A DNA stretch of 6,311 nt from DATKWS01 sp035529435 (lineage in GTDB: Bacteria; Krumholzibacteriota; Krumholzibacteriia; Krumholzibacteriales; Krumholzibacteriaceae), in contig DATKWS010000218.1 in NCBI GenBank assembly GCA_035529435.1, forward strand, positions 1 to 6,311, written 5' to 3'. The position numbers and the translations under genes are program-made. Every line of letters begins with the position of its first letter. The stretch's first letter is position 1. Below, piece after piece: positions 1-4,398 of the stretch. Under the pieces are notes generated by a model. That model made no database searches. It was given only the letters and a program-made list of their open reading frames with translations, and was not told where the DNA came from.

Positions 1-184
1 GACAACAATTATAGACACCGGCATCAATGCCAAAAATGCGTAAAATACCAGTTACGCCCGCTCGAGAATGATTTTGAAATATGAAGGCGACCCGCGAAAT
101 ACTTGTAATTATTTACGTAATAGGCAATTACACCTATACAACCCACATATGCACTCCTGCGGATCGTCAACGCCTATTGACCCA

Positions 185-269
185 AATGTAAAATATAATT
201 AACATTTATTCTATTGTTATAGAATAGGTTATAGCTTATTGGCAGAAATAGTAAATAATATTTTACATT
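185..269. repeat. Nested inverted repeat, possible activator-binding region
   Basis: The outer arms are 185-200 and 254-269. They are complementary at 15 of 16 positions, with a perfect 12-base core (AATGTAAAATAT against ATATTTTACATT). The inner perfect hairpin at 207-226 sits between them. A further short inverted pair, 253-259 with 267-273, overlaps the right arm. Relative to the inferred start near 411, the arms lie at about -226 to -211 and -157 to -142, a normal distance for sites bound by sigma-54 activators. Chance pairing in AT-rich DNA is the main alternative, but a 12-base perfect core is long for that. Confidence 0.5.
207..226. repeat. Perfect 8-bp palindrome with 4-base loop
   Basis: TATTCTAT, loop TGTT, then ATAGAATA: eight perfect pairs. 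It is centred about 195 bases upstream of the inferred sigma-54 transcription start. A dimeric regulator site is plausible. The stem is too AT-rich for a good terminator and has no clean T tract. Confidence 0.45.
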
Positions 270-357
270 ATTTGATTCCGGCACTCCCTCCGGGCCTCCC
301 CATTCCAAAAGATACAGAATTTTAATTCATTATGAAATAATAACTTACAAATAAAAA

Positions 358-375
358 GGAACGATCGGGAACGAT
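358..375 (+). repeat. GGAACGAT direct repeat with 10-base period
   Basis: GGAACGAT occurs at 358-365 and again at 368-375, exactly one helical turn apart, ending nine bases before the -24 element of the sigma-54 promoter. Two copies on the same DNA face could be bound side by side by a regulator, either as an activator-proximal site or as a repressor site. The sequence shows only the repeat; the regulatory role is inferred. Confidence 0.4.
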
Positions 376-383
376 TCTCCACT

Positions 384-400
384 TTGGCACACCACTTGCC
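384..400 (+). promoter_or_regulatory. Sigma-54 (RpoN) promoter for the tandem microgenes
   Basis: TTGGCAC, five bases, TTGC: the -24 element TGGCAC is at 385-390 and the -12 element TTGC at 396-399. This matches the sigma-54 consensus TGGCACG-N4-TTGC in every strongly conserved base and in spacing. Transcription should begin near 410-412, leaving a leader of about 48 bases before the first microgene. Sigma-54 promoters are silent without an ATP-dependent enhancer-binding activator, so this unit is probably induced by a specific signal. No activator gene lies in this window. Confidence 0.8.
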
Positions 401-458
401 ATTTGCAGTAAGTGAACGCAGTCAACGGAAACAATGAGGAACGAAAAGGAGGATCGAG

Positions 459-542
459 ATGTTACACTTCACGAACATAGCACTGGTGATCGCACTGCTG
501 CTGGCTTACGGCAAGAGCGTGTGGGGCAAAAGCGTCTGGTAG
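459..542 (+). CDS. Small hydrophobic peptide, copy 1 (27 aa, unknown function)
   Basis: A 27-codon gene that I do not recognise. It has an excellent Shine-Dalgarno sequence, AAGGAGG at 446-452, six bases before the ATG. The peptide begins MLHFTNIALVIAL (1-13), continues LLAY (14-17) and ends GKSVWGKSVW (18-27). About 14 hydrophobic residues (F4 to Y17) are followed by a polar cationic tail made of two GKSVW pentapeptides, ending in Trp. It looks like a very short membrane-inserted or membrane-associated peptide. There is no Cys and no evident signal-peptidase site. A near-identical copy starts 120 bases downstream, and differences between them are mostly synonymous, which strongly supports translation. 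A sigma-54 promoter lies upstream and a terminator follows copy 2. Possible roles are an envelope-stress membrane peptide, a type I toxin-like peptide or a signalling peptide. The sequence does not choose among these. Confidence 0.8.
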   Translation: MLHFTNIALVIALLLAYGKSVWGKSVW

Positions 543-578
543 TAATTGGTAACGGTAACAAAAAGAAGGGGGTTAGAA

Positions 579-662
579 ATGCTGCACTTCACGAACATCG
601 CACTGGTAATAGCCCTGATCATGACCTTCGGCAAGAGCGTGTGGGGCAAGAGCGTTTGGTAG
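579..662 (+). CDS. Small hydrophobic peptide, copy 2 (27 aa, unknown function)
   Basis: Tandem paralogue of the microgene at 459-542, separated from its stop by 36 bases and in the same transcription unit. The purine-rich ribosome site AAGGGGG (566-572) lies six bases before the ATG and is somewhat weaker than that of copy 1. Residues 1-13 and 18-27 are identical to copy 1. Only 14-17 differ (IMTF instead of LLAY), all conservative for a membrane segment except Ala to Thr. The leaders are also partly duplicated: AACGG(A/T)AACAA occurs before both genes, at 424-434 and 551-561. No separate promoter is visible in the gap, so it probably depends on the sigma-54 promoter. The intrinsic terminator begins 24 bases after its stop. 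Function unknown. Confidence 0.8.
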   Translation: MLHFTNIALVIALIMTFGKSVWGKSVW

Positions 663-686
663 AGTACTGAAATATCAATCGCAGAG

Positions 687-716
687 AAAACGGGACCATT
701 CGGGCCCGTTTTTTTT
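687..716 (+). terminator. Intrinsic terminator of the microgene unit
   Basis: AAAACGGG pairs with CCCGTTTT. The stem continues past one A-G mismatch with CC/GG, the loop is ATTC, and the U tract is eight T residues (709-716). It closes the sigma-54 unit at about 300 nucleotides of transcript and insulates the prenyltransferase gene downstream. Confidence 0.9.
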
Positions 717-730
717 GGCCCACCCACCCC

Positions 731-777
731 GGCGACCATTGCCCTTTTTTCCTCCACCGGGCGGCCATTACCCCTTT
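731..777 (+). repeat. Imperfect direct repeat between terminator and next promoter
   Basis: GGCGACCATTGCCC followed by T residues (731-750) recurs as GGCGGCCATTACCCC plus TTT (760-777), with two mismatches and one inserted base. The period is about 29 bases. The second copy runs into the candidate -35 box of the prenyltransferase gene. No function can be assigned. Confidence 0.4.
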
Positions 778-804
778 ACGCTCGGCATTGTGTGACCGTA
801 TAGT
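775..804 (+). promoter_or_regulatory. Sigma-70-type promoter for the prenyltransferase gene
   Basis: TTTACG (775-780, four of six consensus bases), an 18-base spacer, then TATAGT (799-804, five of six). Transcription would start near 811, giving a leader of about 37 bases before the ATG at 848. It is the best match in the interval between the terminator and the gene. Confidence 0.5.
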
Positions 805-847
805 TATGCGTCGCCGGCACTGACGGACGGCGAAGGAGAGCGGTTCC

Positions 848-1753
848 ATGGCTTCGATCACCATATGGCTGGGAGAGCTCCGCCTCGCGTTCCTCACGGC
901 GAGCGTGATGCCGGTTCTTCTCGGCACCGCCATCGCACGGCACGAGGCGGGGAGCATCGACTGGCTCCTCTTCGCCCTGACCCTCGCCGGGGCGGTTCTG
1001 CTGCACATCGGCACCAATGTGGCGAACGATTACTTCGATCACCGCTCCGGAACCGATCCGGCCAACACGCGGTTCGTACGGCCGTTCACCGGGGGGAGCC
1101 GACTCATACAGGAGGGGCTCATCTCGCCGGGCGCCGTCCTTGCCACATCAATCTGCTTCTTCGCGGCCGGCCTGGGGATCGGAATCGTCCTCGCCGTTCT
1201 CCGCGGTCCCCTCGTGCTCCTCTTCGGTGTCGTTGGGCTCGTCTCGGGCTATTTCTACACGGCGCCGCCCCTGCGGCTCGCGCACCGGGGGCTCGGGGAG
1301 CTGACCGTCGGCGCCAATTTCGGGCTCCTCATCGTGATGGGGACCTATTACGTGCAGATGGGGCGCATCTCGGCGGAATCGATCGTCGCTTCGCTGCCCC
1401 TCGCCTGCCTGATCGCGGCCGTTATTATCATAAATGAATTCCAGGACTCCGCCGCCGACGGTGCCGCGGGAAAACGCACCCTCGTGGTGCGGCTCGGAAC
1501 GCAGCGCGCCGTCGTCCTCTTCGGCGCCGTGTCGCTCCTCGCCTACGTTCCGATCATAGCCGGCGCCGCCACGCGGCTCCTCCCCCCGCCGACCCTCATC
1601 GGCCTCGCGACGATCCCGCTCGTCGTCCGCGCGATACGCACGGCGGGCAGGCACCACGACGCCTCGCGCGAGCTGGCGCCCGCCAACGCGTCGACGATAC
1701 TGAGCCACCTCTGCACGGGGATCCTCTTGACCGTGGGATACCTGCTCGCCTGA
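848..1753 (+). CDS. UbiA-family prenyltransferase, MenA-like
   Basis: A 301-residue polytopic inner-membrane enzyme that should attach an isoprenoid chain to an aromatic acceptor. The closest pattern is MenA, which prenylates 1,4-dihydroxy-2-naphthoate to demethylmenaquinone. The first Mg-diphosphate motif is N60-D61-YF-D64 with D70. The second is N196-EFQ-D200 with D204, followed by GKRTLVVRLG, as in MenA-type proteins. The YTAPPLRL stretch at 137-144 and the GLGEL after it are also typical. Hydrophobic segments fill the rest, and the length is normal for the family. AAGGAGAG (833-840) lies seven bases before the ATG and supports this start. No other menaquinone gene is nearby, so the exact acceptor is not proven. 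The family also includes enzymes for heme O, chlorophyll and archaeal lipids, but the second motif argues against these. Confidence 0.85.
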   Translation: MASITIWLGELRLAFLTASVMPVLLGTAIARHEAGSIDWLLFALTLAGAVLLHIGTNVANDYFDHRSGTDPANTRFVRPFTGGSRLIQEGLISPGAVLATSICFFAAGLGIGIVLAVLRGPLVLLFGVVGLVSGYFYTAPPLRLAHRGLGELTVGANFGLLIVMGTYYVQMGRISAESIVASLPLACLIAAVIIINEFQDSAADGAAGKRTLVVRLGTQRAVVLFGAVSLLAYVPIIAGAATRLLPPPTLIGLATIPLVVRAIRTAGRHHDASRELAPANASTILSHLCTGILLTVGYLLA

Positions 1754-1754
1754 C

Positions 1755-1780
1755 ACCCGCCCCGCCCGTGACCGGCGGGT
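1755..1780. terminator. Hairpin between convergent genes, possible terminator
   Basis: ACCCGCC (1755-1761) and GGCGGGT (1774-1780) form a perfect seven-base GC-rich stem with a 12-base loop. It sits in the 32-base gap between the convergent prenyltransferase and LOG-family genes. Neither strand has a proper T tract after it. It may still slow polymerase or assist termination from both sides, but this is weaker than the element at 687-716. Confidence 0.4.
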
Positions 1781-1785
1781 ATGGA

Positions 1786-2454
1786 TCATTTCAGCTCGAG
1801 CTCGTCGCGCAGCTTCAGAATCCGCTGCACGATCTCATCCTGCGAATCGCACACGTGGAGGATGTCGAGATCCCCGGGGGATATCTTGCCGGTGCCGAGC
1901 ATCTTCTTCTTGACCCAGTCGATGAGGCCCGCCCAGTACTCCGTGCCGATCATGAAAACGGGGAATGGCGCGATCTTTCGTGTCTGGATCAAGGTGAGCG
2001 CCTCGAACAGCTCGTCCATCGTCCCGAAACCACCCGGCAGGATGATGAAGGCCATCGCGTATTTCACGAAGATCACCTTGCGGACGAAGAAGTACCGGAA
2101 CGTGATCAGCTTGTCGATATACTTGTTGGGCCGCTGCTCGAACGGAATCTCGATATTCAGGCCGATGGAGAGCCCCTTCGCCTCGCGTGCCCCCCTGTTC
2201 GCCGCCTCCATGACCCCCGGCCCGCCGCCCGTCACGATCGTGCACCCCTCAGCGGCCAGCTTCCGCGCAAGCTCCCTGGCCGCGTCGTAGGCAAAATCCC
2301 CCTCCACCGCCCGGGACGAGCCGAAGAACGTCACGGCGGGGGGAACATTCGTCATGTTATCGAATCCCTCGACGAATTCGGCGAGTATCCGAAAGAGACG
2401 CCATGAATCCTGGAGGTTGAACTCGTCGATCAGATATTTCTTATTTTTCTGCAT
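1786..2454 (-). CDS. LOG/TIGR00730-family nucleotide phosphoribohydrolase
   Basis: A 222-residue Rossmann-fold protein of the family often misnamed lysine decarboxylase. Characterised LOG enzymes cleave the N-glycosidic bond of nucleoside 5'-monophosphates, including cytokinin ribotides, to release the base and ribose 5-phosphate. VTFFGSSR at 41-48 begins the fold and GGGPGVMEA is at 77-85. R125-K126 matches the conserved Arg-Lys pair, and PGGFGTMDE at 140-148 is the family signature with catalytic E148. Length is typical. GGAGG (complement of 2460-2464) lies five bases before the ATG. It is divergent from the MDR gene and convergent with the prenyltransferase gene. No cytokinin pathway gene is present, so a nucleotide-salvage or housekeeping role is more likely than hormone production. 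The true substrate cannot be read from sequence. Confidence 0.88.
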   Translation of the reverse strand: MQKNKKYLIDEFNLQDSWRLFRILAEFVEGFDNMTNVPPAVTFFGSSRAVEGDFAYDAARELARKLAAEGCTIVTGGGPGVMEAANRGAREAKGLSIGLNIEIPFEQRPNKYIDKLITFRYFFVRKVIFVKYAMAFIILPGGFGTMDELFEALTLIQTRKIAPFPVFMIGTEYWAGLIDWVKKKMLGTGKISPGDLDILHVCDSQDEIVQRILKLRDELELK

Positions 2455-2495
2455 TTGTTCCTCCGTCTCATTTTCCCTTCACCCGTCGGTTTCGC

Positions 2496-2524
2496 TTAAC
2501 ATCATCTGAAGGGTACGCTAGAAT
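2496..2524 (+). promoter_or_regulatory. Strong sigma-70-type promoter for the MDR gene
   Basis: TTAACA (2496-2501, five of six consensus bases), a 17-base spacer, then TAGAAT (2519-2524, five of six). Transcription would start near 2531. An ATG at 2539 would leave almost no leader, which supports the start at 2584. No equally good promoter for the divergent LOG gene was found in this interval. Confidence 0.65.
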
Positions 2525-2570
2525 CGACTCGGCGATCAATGGAGAAAACGGCCCGGGACAAACAGGCGGC

Positions 2571-2576
2571 GGAGGG
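2571..2576 (+). promoter_or_regulatory. Ribosome binding site that fixes the MDR start
   Basis: GGAGGG lies seven bases before the ATG at 2584. The in-frame ATG at 2539 has no such site and would add 15 polar residues not expected in the family. Confidence 0.75.
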
Positions 2577-2583
2577 TACGGCG

Positions 2584-3543
2584 ATGCACGCCATCTATTT
2601 CAACGGGGAAAAGCTGCTGAAGAAAACGATGCCGAAGCCGCGCCGCGGCAGGCTCGAGGCCCTCGTCCGCGTGCACCTGGCCGGCATATGCGCGACCGAT
2701 CTCGAGATCCTCGAGGGGTACATGGGCCTCCGGGGTGTGCCGGGGCACGAGTTCGTCGGCACGGTCGAATCCGCCCCGCGCCGTGAGCTGATCGGAAAGC
2801 GCGTCGTCGGCGAGATCAACATCCCGTGCGGCAAGTGCTCGATATGCAGGCGGGGACTGGGCAAGCACTGTCCCACTCGGAGCGTCCTCGGCATCCAGGG
2901 AAAGAACGGGGCATTCGCCGAGTACCTCACCCTCCCCGTGAAAAATCTGCACACCGTCCCGGCCGGCATTCCCGACGAGGCGGCCGTCTTCACCGAGCTT
3001 CTCGCGGCGGCCTGCGAGGTGCCGGCGAGGGTCACGATCCACCGGGGACAGAAGGTCGCCGTGCTCGGCGACGGGCGGCTCGCCGCCATGGTGGCCCAGG
3101 TGCTGGCCCTGAGGACCGACCACGTCAACGTATTCGGCACGGACAAGCAGAAACTCGCCCTGATAGGAAAGACCGGCGTATCGACGCACGGCGCCGGGCA
3201 GCTGCATGCGTACCGGCGCTCGTTCGACACCGTGGTCGAATGCACCGGCTCACCGGAGGGACTCCCCGCGGCCGCCGATCTCGTACGCCCGCAGGGAACG
3301 ATCGTTCTGAAGTCGACCTACCACGGGGCCCTCCAGTGGAATCCCTCCCCCCTCGTCGTCGACGAGATCACGATCGTCGGTTCCCGCTGCGGGCCGTTCG
3401 ACACGGCACTGCGGCTGCTCGCGCTGGAGGAGATCGTGACGCGGCCGTTTCTCACCGCCGTTTACCCCTTCGTGGAGTGGCGGCGGGCGTTCGAGCACGC
3501 GCGCGAGCCGGGGAGCTTCAAGATCGCCGTACGCCTGGATTGA
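2584..3543 (+). CDS. Zinc-dependent medium-chain dehydrogenase (MDR family)
   Basis: A 319-residue alcohol/threonine/sorbitol dehydrogenase-like oxidoreductase, soluble and probably NAD(P)-dependent. The N-terminal GroES-like domain holds the catalytic zinc ligands C36 (GICATD), H55-E56 (GHEF) and probably E138. A structural zinc loop with all four cysteines, C82, C85, C88 and C96, has the usual C-x2-C-x2-C-x7-C spacing. The Rossmann nucleotide site is LGDGRLA at 161-167; its third glycine is replaced by A167, a change tolerated in parts of the superfamily. It is somewhat short, as MDR enzymes usually run 330-380 residues. The substrate cannot be deduced. The rhomboid gene follows after 59 bases on the same strand, but with no functional link. 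The start at 2584 was preferred over 2539 on ribosome-site and promoter evidence. Confidence 0.85.
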   Translation: MHAIYFNGEKLLKKTMPKPRRGRLEALVRVHLAGICATDLEILEGYMGLRGVPGHEFVGTVESAPRRELIGKRVVGEINIPCGKCSICRRGLGKHCPTRSVLGIQGKNGAFAEYLTLPVKNLHTVPAGIPDEAAVFTELLAAACEVPARVTIHRGQKVAVLGDGRLAAMVAQVLALRTDHVNVFGTDKQKLALIGKTGVSTHGAGQLHAYRRSFDTVVECTGSPEGLPAAADLVRPQGTIVLKSTYHGALQWNPSPLVVDEITIVGSRCGPFDTALRLLALEEIVTRPFLTAVYPFVEWRRAFEHAREPGSFKIAVRLD

Positions 3544-3566
3544 GCCGGTGCTCGGCGGAAAAAACT

Positions 3567-3594
3567 CTTTCATGCAAACCCGCAAGCGTATATA
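3567..3594 (+). promoter_or_regulatory. Weak promoter candidate directly before the rhomboid gene
   Basis: TATATA at 3589-3594 lies eight bases before the ATG at 3603, with a poor -35 match (CTTTCA, 3567-3572) 16 bases upstream. If used, transcription would begin almost at the start codon, giving a leaderless message. That would explain the absence of a Shine-Dalgarno sequence. Read-through from the MDR gene is the alternative. Confidence 0.3.
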
Positions 3595-3602
3595 TAGTAA
3601 GT

Positions 3603-4346
3603 ATGTTCCTGCCGCTCAAAGACATCAACCCGACCACCCGCAGGCCCGTCGTCACGATCTCGCTGATCGCCATCAACATACTCGTGTATCTGTACCAGAT
3701 GGCACAGGGGCAGGCGGGATTTCACGCCATCACCGCCTCGCTCGGCGCGACGCCGTTCGAGATCACGCACATGACCGATCTCGTAGGGCGCATGGGATAC
3801 CACATCGTCCACTACCCCGGGCCGAAACCGATAGTCCTGACACTCTTCACCTCGATGTTCCTGCACGGCAGCATCCTCCACCTCGGCGGCAACATGCTCT
3901 ACCTCTGGATCTTCGGTAACAACATCGAGGATATACTCGGCCCGGTGAAGTTCATAGTGTTCTACTTAATCTGCGGGATGGCGGCGCACGCGCTCCATAT
4001 CGCATCCGATCCCTCGTCGATCATCCCCACCGTCGGTGCGAGCGGCGCCATCGCAGGGGTGCTCGGCGCCTACCTCATCGCGTACCCGCACGCACGGATC
4101 CTGACGCTGATGTTCCTCTTTATCTTTATACGGCTCGCCGTCGTACCGGCATTCGTCATTATCATATTCTGGTTCTTCATTCAACTGGTCAGCGGCCTCA
4201 CCTCGCTGGGTGGAATGGCCACCGGCGGTGTCGCGTGGTTCGCGCACATCGGCGGATTCCTCGCCGGTATCGCGCTGATCTATGCAATGGCCGGAAAGAC
4301 GATCCACTGGCTGCGGCACGGCGGCGGATACTACGACGAAATTTGA
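3603..4346 (+). CDS. Rhomboid-family intramembrane serine protease
   Basis: A 247-residue polytopic membrane protease that would cleave transmembrane segments of other proteins within the bilayer. The catalytic serine is S147 in GASGAIAG, the catalytic histidine is H215 in AWFAHIGGFLAG, and H93-x3-N97 matches the conserved oxyanion-region His and Asn of GlpG. Hydrophobic helices lie near 17-32, 79-104, 116-133, 148-161, 165-198 and 208-230. A soluble loop at 34-77 separates the first two, as in many bacterial rhomboids. All key residues are present, so it should be active. The start MFLPLKDINP is typical of these proteins. The frame is open far upstream into the MDR gene, but that is a shadow. 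No clear ribosome site precedes the ATG. The radical SAM gene follows after 52 bases. Substrates are unknown. Confidence 0.9.
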   Translation: MFLPLKDINPTTRRPVVTISLIAINILVYLYQMAQGQAGFHAITASLGATPFEITHMTDLVGRMGYHIVHYPGPKPIVLTLFTSMFLHGSILHLGGNMLYLWIFGNNIEDILGPVKFIVFYLICGMAAHALHIASDPSSIIPTVGASGAIAGVLGAYLIAYPHARILTLMFLFIFIRLAVVPAFVIIIFWFFIQLVSGLTSLGGMATGGVAWFAHIGGFLAGIALIYAMAGKTIHWLRHGGGYYDEI

Positions 4347-4398
4347 TACGCATACCCCGGGACGGGTGGAGCGCAGGCGGCGAGGTACGGCTCATCCC

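Larger units (their letters stand above)
1..383. other. AT-rich non-coding region upstream of the sigma-54 unit
   Basis: No reading frame here has a plausible start, ribosome binding site and length, and no tRNA or rRNA is recognisable. The block is much richer in A and T than the genes to its right and is full of inverted repeats. These include a short one at 20-31 (GGCAT-CA-ATGCC) and the nested set at 185-269. Its position directly upstream of a sigma-54 promoter, which normally needs an activator bound about 80-200 bases upstream, makes an enhancer or DNA-bending role the simplest reading. That role is inferred. The tail of an upstream gene or a small RNA cannot be excluded for bases 1-180. 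Confidence 0.6.
459..662 (+). repeat. Tandem gene duplication, 120-base period
   Basis: The two 84-base coding units are 70/84 identical with starts 120 bases apart. The 14 differences fall 4, 1 and 9 in first, second and third codon positions. Within each copy, the last ten codons before the stop are themselves a 15-base tandem repeat encoding GKSVW twice, so the region holds four GKSVW units. The divergence suggests an old duplication kept by selection, not a recent copying error. Confidence 0.85.

Noticed and set aside
1..433. CRISPR array or attachment site in the repeat-rich AT region
   Set aside because: The repeats are inverted and unequal, with no regular direct repeats and spacers, and there is no tRNA or integrase nearby.
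459..662. Type I toxin-antitoxin system
   Set aside because: Hydrophobic tandem peptides fit in part, but no convincing antisense RNA promoter and terminator were seen, and sigma-54 control would be unusual. It is kept only as an alternative role for the peptides.
434..670. A 78-codon frame running through both microgene copies in another reading frame
   Set aside because: It is open only because the duplication period is a multiple of three. Its start has no properly placed ribosome site, its product is highly charged and unlike a known family, and the substitutions between copies favour the 459/579 frame.
1148..1789. Long minus-strand frame opposite the prenyltransferase gene
   Set aside because: It is rich in Arg, Glu and Gly, lacks recognisable motifs and mirrors a clear UbiA-family gene on the other strand.
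1768..2406. Plus-strand frames opposite the LOG-family gene
   Set aside because: They have no family motifs and no ribosome site, whereas the minus-strand frame carries the full PGGxGTxxE signature.
2826..3602. Long upstream extension of the rhomboid frame inside the MDR gene
   Set aside because: The translation is arginine-rich low-complexity sequence typical of an out-of-frame reading of GC-rich DNA. Rhomboid homology starts at the ATG at 3603.
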